Positions 8,256 through 15,889 of a DNA stretch of 23,756 nt are shown here, piece by piece; positions within the stretch are counted from its first letter, which is position 1; every line of letters begins with the position of its first letter. The position numbers and the translations under genes were made by a program. The notes beneath the pieces are model-generated. The model saw only the letters and a list, made by a program, of their open reading frames with translations, did not search any database and was not told the origin of the DNA. The stretch is from JAAYCI01 sp964370445 (GTDB taxonomy: Bacteria > Bacillota > Clostridia > Oscillospirales > Ruminococcaceae), in NCBI GenBank assembly GCA_964370445.1, contig CAYJJK010000035.1, forward strand, positions 1 to 23,756, written 5' to 3'.

Positions 8256-9758
8256 ATGAAGGCGAAGCGAATTATGGTGCAAGGCACAATGTCCAATGCG
8301 GGGAAAAGCTTGCTGGTGGGGGGCTTGTGCCGCTTGTTTAAGCAAGACGGGTATCGTGTTGCACCGTTTAAAAGTCAAAATATGGCCCTCAACAGTTATA
8401 TCACAAAAGACGGCATGGAAATGGGACGAGCGCAGGTGATGCAGGCAGAGGCGGCAGGCATAGAGCCTCATGTAAATATGAACCCTATTTTGTTAAAGCC
8501 CACCAGCGACAGAAAAAGCCAAGTGATTGTGAACGGAGAATCCATTGGCAATATGACGGCGGCCGAGTATTTTGCGTATAAAAGAAGTTTGGTACCCGAT
8601 ATTTTGCAGGCTTTTGATGCGCTTGCAAGCGAGCAAGACATCGTGGTGATAGAAGGGGCGGGAAGCCCCGCGGAAATCAACTTAAAGCAAGAAGACATTG
8701 TGAATATGGGCATGGCCGAGATGGTTGATGCACCGGTGCTTTTGGTAGGAGATATCGACAGGGGCGGGGTGTTTGCTTCTCTTTATGGTACGGTGAAGCT
8801 GCTGGAAGAAAAAGAACGCGCACGTATAAAAGGTTTAATTGTTAATAAATTTCGTGGTGATGTAGAAATTTTAAAACCCGGGCTTTCAATGGTGGAAGAA
8901 CTGACCAATATTCCGGTGCTGGGTGTTGTGCCCTATGCCCATTTAGACATTGACGATGAAGACAGCCTGTCTGAGCGTATCGAGCAAAAGACTGCCACCG
9001 GCCTTTTGGACATAGCAGTCATTCGCTTGCCTAGAATTTCTAACTTTACAGATTTTAATGTCTTTGGCCAGATGAATTCTGTAAGCTTGCGGTATGTGGA
9101 AAAGGTGAGCGAATTTAAACAGCCGGATTTGGTGATTTTGCCGGGCACAAAAAACACAATGGGTGATTTGAAATGGCTGAGGCAAAGTGGGCTGGAGGCC
9201 GAGATACAAAAGTATGTAGCACAAGCAAAGCCCTTGGTTGGCATTTGCGGTGGCTATCAAATGCTGGGAGAAACGCTTTCAGACCCACAGCAGGTGGAGG
9301 AAGGCGGGGAAATGAAAGGTCTTGGCCTTTTGCCCATGGGCACCGTGTTTGAAGCGCAAAAAGTGCGCACACAAGTTAGTGGCAAGGTGCATGCTCATAA
9401 GGGGGTTTTTTCCGCTTTACAGGGTTGTGAAATCAAAGGGTATGAAATTCATATGGGCAGAACAAACACAAGCGCAAATGTGTTTTCCACCATCAGTTGC
9501 AAGGGTGAAAAAAGCGAAGATGGCAGTGTGTGTGGCAATGTTATGGGCACGTATGTGCATGGTGTGTTTGACAGTACGGAGCTGTGCAAACGTTTGGTGA
9601 GGACACTTTTGGATGCAAAGGGCTTGGCTCATGTTGAAATAGATGAAATGATGGACCGTGTGCAATATAAAGAAATGCAGTATGATAAACTAGCAGATAT
9701 TTTGAGAAATAGTATGGACATGCAAGCCATTTACAAAATTTTGGAGGGTGCAGAATGA
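8256..9758 (+). CDS. cbiP: Cobyric acid synthase CbiP/CobQ
   Basis: This 500-residue glutamine-dependent amidotransferase converts adenosylcobyrinate a,c-diamide to adenosylcobyric acid by amidating the b, d, e and g carboxylates. The N-terminal ATP-binding domain has VQGTMSNAGKS, FKSQNMALNS, VIEGAGSPAEINL and GDIDRGGVFAS. The C-terminal amidotransferase domain has the catalytic Cys (C331 in GICGGYQMLG) and H435 in YVHGVFD. The length is standard for the family. Start: ATG 8256 is preceded by AGAGGAAG. The stop overlaps cobO by 4 nt. The product is adenosylated in nature, which fits the adjacent cobO. Confidence 0.97.
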   Translation: MKAKRIMVQGTMSNAGKSLLVGGLCRLFKQDGYRVAPFKSQNMALNSYITKDGMEMGRAQVMQAEAAGIEPHVNMNPILLKPTSDRKSQVIVNGESIGNMTAAEYFAYKRSLVPDILQAFDALASEQDIVVIEGAGSPAEINLKQEDIVNMGMAEMVDAPVLLVGDIDRGGVFASLYGTVKLLEEKERARIKGLIVNKFRGDVEILKPGLSMVEELTNIPVLGVVPYAHLDIDDEDSLSERIEQKTATGLLDIAVIRLPRISNFTDFNVFGQMNSVSLRYVEKVSEFKQPDLVILPGTKNTMGDLKWLRQSGLEAEIQKYVAQAKPLVGICGGYQMLGETLSDPQQVEEGGEMKGLGLLPMGTVFEAQKVRTQVSGKVHAHKGVFSALQGCEIKGYEIHMGRTNTSANVFSTISCKGEKSEDGSVCGNVMGTYVHGVFDSTELCKRLVRTLLDAKGLAHVEIDEMMDRVQYKEMQYDKLADILRNSMDMQAIYKILEGAE

Positions 9759-10258
9759 TACATCTTTATTGTGGAGATGGAAAAGGTAAAACAACAGCCG
9801 CTATGGGCCTTATTATAAGAGCGCTTGGGCGAGGGAAAAAAGTGGTGCTGGCTCAGTTTTTAAAAAGCTGGGAAACGGGTGAGGTTCTTCTTTTGAAAGA
9901 CATGGAAAACATTACAATTTTGCGTGGAAAAGATTGTAAAAAATTCAGCTTTCAAATGAATGATGAGGAAAAGGAGAACCTAAAAAAACAACATACGCAA
10001 CTGCTTCAAGAAGCAATAAACTTGGAATGTGATCTGCTGGTGCTAGACGAGGCAATGGGGACATATAATTGTGATTTGCTGGACAGGAAAGCCCTGTGTT
10101 CGCTGGTGGAAAACTGGGACAAAGAAAAAGAACTTGTGATGACAGGACGCGACCCAGATGCGTATTTTGTTGAAAAAGCGGATTATGTGAGTGAAATTCA
10201 ATGCCGAAAACACCCATATACAGAAGGGGTAAAAGCGAGAGAAGGGATTGAGTTTTGA
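9755..10258 (+). CDS. cobO: Corrinoid adenosyltransferase, CobO/BtuR type
   Basis: This 167-residue ATP:corrinoid adenosyltransferase transfers the 5'-deoxyadenosyl group of ATP to reduced cobalt. The family-specific P-loop GDGKGKTT is at residues 7-14 right at the N-terminus. Next come LAQFLKSWETGE, LLVLDEAMGTY with the Walker-B-like acidic residue, and TGRDPDAYFVEKADYVSE. The tail EGVKAREGIEF matches the end of CobA/CobO proteins. It is shorter than the Salmonella CobA (about 196 residues) because it lacks part of the N-terminal extension. Start: ATG 9755 has GGAGG upstream and overlaps the stop of cbiP by 4 nt. Its stop shares one base with the ATG of cbiC. Confidence 0.94.
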   Translation: MIHLYCGDGKGKTTAAMGLIIRALGRGKKVVLAQFLKSWETGEVLLLKDMENITILRGKDCKKFSFQMNDEEKENLKKQHTQLLQEAINLECDLLVLDEAMGTYNCDLLDRKALCSLVENWDKEKELVMTGRDPDAYFVEKADYVSEIQCRKHPYTEGVKAREGIEF

Positions 10259-10908
10259 TGATAAAAATTGTAGAACCCAAGGAAATTGAACAAAAAAGCA
10301 TGCAAATCATCGACAGTGAGCTGGGTGAGGTGAATCTTTCCGGTGAAGAGCTTCTTGTGCTAAAACGAGTGATTCACACTTCGGCTGATTTTGATTATAA
10401 AGACAATCTTGTGTTTTCAAAAAATAGTGTACAAACGGCCATTCGCATGATTCAAGAAGGGGCCACCATAGTAACAGACACCAATATGGCTTGTTCTGGT
10501 GTGAATAAGCAGGCTTTAGCAAGGCTTGGGTGTAATGTGCGATGCTTTATGGCAGATGAGGACGTGGCAGATTGCGCAAAGAAAAATAATACGACAAGAG
10601 CCACCGCCAGTATGAGCAAGGCGGCACAGCTGCAAGGCCCATTGATTTTTGCTATTGGCAATGCCCCTACGGCTTTGATAGAATTAGATAGGCTTATTAA
10701 AGAAGAAAATTTTCGTCCCGCGCTCATCATTGCAGTTCCGGTGGGTTTTGTGAACGTAGTGGAGAGCAAAGAGTTGATTTTGAATTCGGCAGTGCCGCAT
10801 ATTGTTGCAAAGGGAAGAAAAGGCGGCAGCAATGTTGCAGCAGCGATATGCAATGCCCTTTTGTATCAAGCCGGCGGAAGAGATGAAGAAACAAATACAA
10901 TAAAATAG
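10258..10908 (+). CDS. cbiC: Cobalt-precorrin-8 methylmutase CbiC
   Basis: This 216-residue enzyme moves the methyl group from C11 to C12, giving cobyrinic acid. Conserved features are RVIHTSADFDY with H40, equivalent to the catalytic His43 of CbiC/CobH, then TDTNMACSGVNK, IGNAPTALIEL, AVPVGFVNVVESKE and a final RKGGSNVAAAICNALL. Start: ATG 10258 is preferred over the in-frame TTG immediately before it, with AAGGG at 10242-10246 as the likely ribosome binding site. The stop of cobO overlaps the start by one base, and 9 nt separate it from hemA. It is separated from the other ring-modification genes cbiET and cbiJ by the late-pathway genes. Confidence 0.95.
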   Translation: MIKIVEPKEIEQKSMQIIDSELGEVNLSGEELLVLKRVIHTSADFDYKDNLVFSKNSVQTAIRMIQEGATIVTDTNMACSGVNKQALARLGCNVRCFMADEDVADCAKKNNTTRATASMSKAAQLQGPLIFAIGNAPTALIELDRLIKEENFRPALIIAVPVGFVNVVESKELILNSAVPHIVAKGRKGGSNVAAAICNALLYQAGGRDEETNTIK

Positions 10909-10917
10909 GACGAGTGT

Positions 10918-12123
10918 ATGGGAATAAAAATGATTGGCGTAGATTATACCAGCATGTCTCTTTCTAAAAGAGAGCAATTTTCTTTAACAAAAGAGGGAAC
11001 GAAAGAGCTGGCACAATATATGTTGCGAACGAGTGAGGCCGCCGGCGTGGTGGTGCTTTCTACGTGCAACCGAACAGAAATTTGGACAGACGGCTTCGAA
11101 GGGGATTTGGAACAGGTTTTTTTTGCACACCGAGGTGAAGAGAATGCAAAAGTGTTTACACATAGAGAAAATGAAAAAGCCATTCATTACTTGTTCGAGC
11201 TCAGCTGTGGGATGCACTCGCAAATTTTTGGGGAAGACCAGATTTTAACACAAGTGAAAAATGCACTTGCATTGGCAAGAGAAGAGGAGTTTTTGTGTTC
11301 AACGCTTGAAACTTTGTTCCGTTTGGCAATAACCTCGGCAAAGGCCGTAAAAAGCTCGGTTGTACTCACAGATAAAAATGCATCTGTGCCAGCTTGTGCG
11401 GTGGCAATGGCACAAAAAAAACTCGGTTCTTTGCAAAAAAAGAAATGTCTTGTCATTGGAAACGGTGAAATGGGAAAATTGACAGCAAATTTGCTGGTAG
11501 AGCAGGGCTGTGATGTGACAGTTACGATTCGCACCTATCATCGAGGGGTTATTCTCATTCCACAAGGGTGCCGGGCGGTGATGAATGATGAGCGTTATGA
11601 GGCCATGTCTAATATGGACAAGGTGTTCAGTGCAACTTTGAGTCCTCACCACACAGTAAAGGTAAGCGAACTTTTGGAACATGGGGATCAAGGCGGAGTG
11701 TTGTTTTTTGATTTGGCCTTGCCAAGGGACATTGAAGAAGAAGTGGAAACTTTACAAAGCACAAGCCTTGTAGATATTGATGGCTTGGAAGTGAGCCAAA
11801 AGCGCGATGAAAAAGCTTTTAAAAAGGCGGTAGCCATTATAGAAAAATACAAAGCAGAGTATATGGCCTGGTGCACCAAGCGAGATGCCGCAGGGGATGC
11901 AAAGCTTGTGGGAAGCATTGTGAGTGAATTGTGCAGGCAAAAAATCTTGGGCACCGTTTCGAGTGAAGAAAAAATGGATGAGAAACTTTTAGAAGTCATT
12001 AGTAGCTCTGTGCAAAAATCGGTAGAAAAACTGATGTTTTCGGCAAGAGAAAGCATGGACGACAAGCATTGGCGCGAGACAGTGCTACAGCTAAGAAAAA
12101 CGGCTGAGGAGATTTTAGCATGA
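10918..12123 (+). CDS. hemA: Glutamyl-tRNA reductase HemA
   Basis: This 401-residue enzyme reduces glutamyl-tRNA(Glu) with NADPH to glutamate-1-semialdehyde, the first committed step of the C5 route. The catalytic Cys is C50 in LSTCNRTEIW. The second signature, ELSCGMHSQIFGEDQIL, and the NADPH-binding CLVIGNGEMGK are present, followed by FFDLALPRDIE and a helical C-terminal dimerisation domain. The NADPH region is a little divergent after the glycine loop, where the usual T-R-T-x-x-R pattern reads TIRTYHRG. Start: ATG 10918 is preceded by AGGACGAG, 9 nt after cbiC. It overlaps the sirC-like gene by 4 nt. Together with hemL at the end of the array it makes aminolevulinate. Confidence 0.95.
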   Translation: MGIKMIGVDYTSMSLSKREQFSLTKEGTKELAQYMLRTSEAAGVVVLSTCNRTEIWTDGFEGDLEQVFFAHRGEENAKVFTHRENEKAIHYLFELSCGMHSQIFGEDQILTQVKNALALAREEEFLCSTLETLFRLAITSAKAVKSSVVLTDKNASVPACAVAMAQKKLGSLQKKKCLVIGNGEMGKLTANLLVEQGCDVTVTIRTYHRGVILIPQGCRAVMNDERYEAMSNMDKVFSATLSPHHTVKVSELLEHGDQGGVLFFDLALPRDIEEEVETLQSTSLVDIDGLEVSQKRDEKAFKKAVAIIEKYKAEYMAWCTKRDAAGDAKLVGSIVSELCRQKILGTVSSEEKMDEKLLEVISSSVQKSVEKLMFSARESMDDKHWRETVLQLRKTAEEILA

Positions 12124-12578
12124 AAAAATTCCCATTGTTTATTGATTTGAGCACACAAAAGGTATTGTTGGTGGGTGGTGGCTCTATTGCAGAGCGACGT
12201 GCAAAAGTGCTTTGTCAATTTTGTAAAAATATTCACCTTGTGGCACCGGATTTCACCGAGGATTTAACAAAAATGGGGGATGACGGCAGCGTGATCCTTA
12301 CAAAAAGAAAGTACCAAAGTGGAGATTGTAAAGGCGCATATTTAGTGCTTGCTGCAACAAACGATAGGGATCTCAATGAGCAAATTGTGTGTGAGGCGAA
12401 GCAAGAGGGTGCTTTATCGAATGCGTGCCACGACAAAACACTTTGTGATTTTTATTTTCCGGGCATTGTTACCCAAGGTGAGCATGTGGTGATTGGTGTA
12501 AGTGCCTCTGGTGAAGAACATAAAAAAGCTGCAGAAATGCGAAAAAAAATTGCAGATTTAGTGAACGGAGAATGCTGA
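12120..12578 (+). CDS. sirC: Precorrin-2 dehydrogenase (SirC/Met8/CysG N-terminal type), short form
   Basis: This 152-residue protein matches the N-terminal Rossmann domain of siroheme synthases, which uses NAD+ to oxidise precorrin-2 to sirohydrochlorin. FPLFIDLSTQKVLLVGGGSIAERRAK contains the dinucleotide loop and is followed by the AATND segment, whose Asp corresponds to the catalytic Asp of CysG/Met8. NACHDKTLCDFYFPGIV is also conserved. Bacillus-type SirC and Met8 are about 200 residues or longer, so the C-terminal dimerisation/helical domain is mostly missing. Oxidation to sirohydrochlorin fits an anaerobic pathway in which a cobalt chelatase acts on sirohydrochlorin. Ferrochelatase activity cannot be judged. 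The start overlaps hemA by 4 nt, and one base separates the stop from hemC. Confidence 0.88.
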   Translation: MKKFPLFIDLSTQKVLLVGGGSIAERRAKVLCQFCKNIHLVAPDFTEDLTKMGDDGSVILTKRKYQSGDCKGAYLVLAATNDRDLNEQIVCEAKQEGALSNACHDKTLCDFYFPGIVTQGEHVVIGVSASGEEHKKAAEMRKKIADLVNGEC

Positions 12579-12579
12579 G

Positions 12580-13443
12580 ATGAAAAAACTGATTGTGGGT
12601 AGCCGAGATAGTAAGTTGGCAGTGGCACAAACAAAATTAGTAATGGAACGTATACAAAAGGAAGACCCAACACTGGAGCTAGAGCTTGTGACGCTGAAAA
12701 CGACAGGTGACTTAATTTTGGATAAAACCCTGGATAAAATTGGCGGTAAGGGTCTTTTTGTGAAAGAGCTGGACAAAGCCTTGCAAGATGGAAAAATAGA
12801 CATTGCTGTGCATAGCTTGAAAGATATGCCTGCGGAAGAAAATCAAGACTTTCCAATTTTGGCTTTGCTGGAGAGAGAAGACCCAAGGGATGTGCTAGTG
12901 TTTTCTGAAAATGGGGAAGCGGATTTTTTTCATCAAGTGGGCACCTCCAGCTTACGCAGGAAATTGCAATTTTCGTGCCTATACCCACAGGCCAAGTATG
13001 CTTTTACAAGAGGGAATATTCACACGCGTTTGCGCAAGCTAGAGGAAGGGCAATGCACGTGCCTTGTGTTGGCAGCGGCCGGATTAAAACGTGTGGGGCT
13101 GGAAAAACACATTGGGCGTTATTTGAGCACAGAGGAGATGATTCCTTCAGCGGGACAGGGGATTTTAGCGATACAAGGAAGAAAAGGGTTGAAACTTCCC
13201 GAAGGGATTCGGCATGAAAATACAATGTGGCAGGCGAAGGCCGAGCGTGCTTTTGTAAATGCTTTGGGTGGTGGTTGCTCGGCGCCGGTGGCAGCTTTTG
13301 CAAAAATTGCAGGCAATGAACTTCATTTAAACGGTTTTTTTCAAAAGGAAGAAGGCGACGAGTGCAAGGTGATGCACGTTGTGGGAGATAAACAAAACGC
13401 ACAAAGGCTAGGTGAGCAACTGGCGGAAAGGATCGGCAAATGA
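12580..13443 (+). CDS. hemC: Hydroxymethylbilane synthase (porphobilinogen deaminase) HemC
   Basis: This 287-residue enzyme polymerises four porphobilinogens into hydroxymethylbilane on a covalent dipyrromethane cofactor. Motifs are GSRDSKLAVAQT, the KIGGKGLFVKELD loop, DIAVHSLKDMP with the catalytic Asp, TSSLRR, TRGNIHTRL and the cofactor-binding Cys C233 in ALGGGCSAPVA. It is a little shorter than the roughly 310-residue E. coli enzyme at the C-terminus. Start: ATG 12580 gives the canonical KLIVGSRDS opening. The stop overlaps the ATG of cobA-hemD by 4 nt, so the tetrapyrrole made here passes directly to the fused enzyme encoded next. Confidence 0.96.
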   Translation: MKKLIVGSRDSKLAVAQTKLVMERIQKEDPTLELELVTLKTTGDLILDKTLDKIGGKGLFVKELDKALQDGKIDIAVHSLKDMPAEENQDFPILALLEREDPRDVLVFSENGEADFFHQVGTSSLRRKLQFSCLYPQAKYAFTRGNIHTRLRKLEEGQCTCLVLAAAGLKRVGLEKHIGRYLSTEEMIPSAGQGILAIQGRKGLKLPEGIRHENTMWQAKAERAFVNALGGGCSAPVAAFAKIAGNELHLNGFFQKEEGDECKVMHVVGDKQNAQRLGEQLAERIGK

Positions 13444-14912
13444 GTGGAAAAGTTTGGCTGGTTGGGGCAGGTCCTGGCGATGCACAGTTGATGACGTTAA
13501 AAGGTATGCAAGTTCTGCAAGGGGCCGACGTGGTGGTGTATGACGCGCTTGTGGGGCAGGGAGTATTGTCGATGTTGCCGGGGACGGCAGAGTGTATTTA
13601 TGTGGGAAAACATGCGGGAAATCATGCACTTACACAAGAAAAAATAAATGAATTGTTGCTGGAACAAGCCATGCAGGGCAAAAAAGTGGTGCGTCTAAAG
13701 GGCGGAGACCCCTTTTTGTTTGGCAGAGGTGGCGAGGAGCTGGAGCTTTTATACAGTAATAACATTGCATTCGAGGTGGTGCCGGGGGTAACGTCGGCCA
13801 TTTCTGTGCCGGCTTATGCGGGCATTCCAGTGACGCATAGAGATTTAGCTTCGGAGCTACACATCATCACAGCACACAGAAAACAGGGCGAAAAGGAAAG
13901 TATTGATTTTAATAGTTTGGTGGCCTTACAAAATGCGACGCTTGTGTTTATGATGGGGGTCAGTCAACTTGAAAACATTTGTGAAGGTTTGAAAAATGCC
14001 GGGATGGCAGTGGATATGCCGGCTGCTGTTTTGGAAAAAGGCACAAGCAGTGCACAGCGCCGAGTGCTGGGCACAATTTCAAGTTTGCCAGAAAAAGCAA
14101 GGGAAGCTCAAATTGGTTTTCCGGGTATTATTGTGGTGGGGCGCGTGTGTGCCTTGAGTGAAAAATTTCACTGGGCAGAGGATAGGCCGCTTGGTCAAAC
14201 ACGTGTGATTGTAACTAGGCCTCGCGATAAAATGTCGAAAATCACACAAAAACTGCAAAGCCTTGGGGCAGAAGTATTGTGTGTACCTACCATTCAAACG
14301 CGTGCGCTTTCGATGCGTGGAAAATTGTCTCATCTTTCAGAAATGGATTGGATGTTGTTCACAAGTGTGACAGCAGTGCATGCGTTTTTTGAGGCGTTGA
14401 TGTTGGAAGAGCTGGATATTCGCAATATGGGTAAAGCAAAATTTGCCGCCGTGGGTACAGGCACAGCCAAAGCACTTCAAAGCCGTGGCTTGCGTGTTGA
14501 TTATATACCAAAGGTGTTTTCGGGGCAGGAACTTGGTAAGGGACTGCCTTTTGAACAAGGCGAAAACATTTTGCTGTTTTTGCCAAAAGATACACCGTCA
14601 GATTGTCAAACGGAGCTTGAAAAGCGTGGTGCAAAGCTTAGCCTTTTGCCGGCTTATGAAACTTTTCTAGAAGATGCTTTACCTTTTGCGTTACACAAAG
14701 AGGATGTAGCGGTGTTCACCAGTGCGTCCACAGTGAAGGGCTTTGTTGCAGCTATGAAAGACGTGAAGGATGTGATAGCAGTGTGTATTGGCGAGCAAAC
14801 TTGCAAAGAAGCGCAAAAATATGAGATGCAAACCTATGTTTCAAAAGAAGCAACTTTGGATAGCCTTGTGCAAGAGGTGGTTTTGGTAGCACAACAAAAA
14901 GGGGGGATTTGA
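13440..14912 (+). CDS. cobA-hemD: Fused uroporphyrinogen-III C-methyltransferase / uroporphyrinogen-III synthase (CobA-HemD)
   Basis: This 490-residue protein joins two consecutive activities. Residues about 1-245 form a CobA-type SUMT that methylates uroporphyrinogen III at C2 and C7 to give precorrin-2. This half shows VGAGPGDAQLMTLKG, YVGKHAG, RLKGGDPFLFGRGGEE, VPGVTSAISVPAYAGIPVTHR and a C-terminal FPGIIVVGRV. Residues about 255-490 form a HemD domain that cyclises hydroxymethylbilane with inversion of ring D, visible as VIVTRPRDK, LFTSVTAV and FTSASTVKGF. The order SUMT-HemD is common in Clostridia and lactic acid bacteria. Start: ATG 13440, overlapping hemC by 4 nt. A poly-G ribosome binding site for hemB sits inside its last codons. 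Confidence 0.95.
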   Translation: MSGKVWLVGAGPGDAQLMTLKGMQVLQGADVVVYDALVGQGVLSMLPGTAECIYVGKHAGNHALTQEKINELLLEQAMQGKKVVRLKGGDPFLFGRGGEELELLYSNNIAFEVVPGVTSAISVPAYAGIPVTHRDLASELHIITAHRKQGEKESIDFNSLVALQNATLVFMMGVSQLENICEGLKNAGMAVDMPAAVLEKGTSSAQRRVLGTISSLPEKAREAQIGFPGIIVVGRVCALSEKFHWAEDRPLGQTRVIVTRPRDKMSKITQKLQSLGAEVLCVPTIQTRALSMRGKLSHLSEMDWMLFTSVTAVHAFFEALMLEELDIRNMGKAKFAAVGTGTAKALQSRGLRVDYIPKVFSGQELGKGLPFEQGENILLFLPKDTPSDCQTELEKRGAKLSLLPAYETFLEDALPFALHKEDVAVFTSASTVKGFVAAMKDVKDVIAVCIGEQTCKEAQKYEMQTYVSKEATLDSLVQEVVLVAQQKGGI

Positions 14913-14914
14913 GT

Positions 14915-15889
14915 ATGATAGAAAGGCCGAGACGACTGAGAAATAATGCGGTACTTCGCGGTATGACAAGAGAAACTAGACTTTCGGAAAAAAGTTTGAT
15001 TTATCCCCTGTTTGTTACAGAAAAAGGCACTGTAGAAGAAATTTCTTCTATGCCCGGGCAATATCGGTATACAATAGACACCCTGCCTGCTGCTTTAGAG
15101 CGTGTGGCGAAAGCCGGGGTGGGCAGTGTGATGCTTTTTGGCATACCGCAGGAAAAAGATGCGCAGGGTAGCGGTGCATATTTAAACGATGGTGTAATAC
15201 AAAAAGCGTTGCTTCGAGCGAAAAAAGAAGTGCCGGAACTTTATTACATCACAGATGTCTGTCTTTGTGAATACACATCACATGGGCATTGCGGTGTTTT
15301 GAAAGGTGAAGAAGTTTTGAATGATGAGACGCTTTCTTATCTTGCAAAAACGGCGCTTTCACACGCACAGGCCGGCAGTGATATGGTGGCTCCGTCGGAC
15401 ATGATGGATGGCCGTGTTCTTGCTATTCGAAACGAGCTGGATAAAAATGGCTATGAGATGCTGCCCATTATGTCTTATGCGGTTAAATATGCTTCGTCGT
15501 TTTATGGTCCTTTTCGTGAAGCGGCAGGCTCGGCCCCGGCTTTTGGAGACAGGCGGGGTTATCAAATGGACTATCATAATGCAAAAGAAGGCATGAAAGA
15601 GGCACTGCTGGATGTGGAGCAGGGGGCAGATATAGTAATGGTGAAGCCAGCTCTTTCGTATTTGGATGTCATCTCAAATGTGTCAAAACAGGTAAACCTT
15701 CCTGTGGCGGCTTATAGCGTGAGTGGTGAGTATGCCATGATTAAAGCAGCGGCAGAAAAAGGCTATATTGACGAACAAAGCATGATTTGCGAGACAAGCG
15801 TTAGCATTTTTAGAGCCGGATGTGATATTTTACTTAGCTATTATGCACCGGAGATTGCAAAACTAATCAAACAAGGAGTAATTGGATGA
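14915..15889 (+). CDS. hemB: Delta-aminolevulinic acid dehydratase (porphobilinogen synthase) HemB
   Basis: This 324-residue enzyme condenses two aminolevulinates to porphobilinogen. RPRRLRNNAVLRGM opens the protein. DVCLCEYTSHGHCG provides three Cys as in the zinc-dependent class. The Schiff-base lysines are K191 in YAVKYASSFYGPFR and K244 in VMVKPALSYLD. Start: ATG 14915 is 8 nt downstream of GGGGGG (14901-14906). An in-frame TTG at 14909 would leave only 2 nt to that site and is rejected. The gene is 2 nt after cobA-hemD and overlaps hemL by 4 nt. The aminolevulinate comes from hemA and hemL in the same array. Confidence 0.97.
   Translation: MIERPRRLRNNAVLRGMTRETRLSEKSLIYPLFVTEKGTVEEISSMPGQYRYTIDTLPAALERVAKAGVGSVMLFGIPQEKDAQGSGAYLNDGVIQKALLRAKKEVPELYYITDVCLCEYTSHGHCGVLKGEEVLNDETLSYLAKTALSHAQAGSDMVAPSDMMDGRVLAIRNELDKNGYEMLPIMSYAVKYASSFYGPFREAAGSAPAFGDRRGYQMDYHNAKEGMKEALLDVEQGADIVMVKPALSYLDVISNVSKQVNLPVAAYSVSGEYAMIKAAAEKGYIDEQSMICETSVSIFRAGCDILLSYYAPEIAKLIKQGVIG

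Noticed and set aside
14909..14914. TTG at 14909 as the hemB start
   Set aside because: It is only 2 nt from the GGGGGG ribosome binding site; ATG 14915 has 8-nt spacing.
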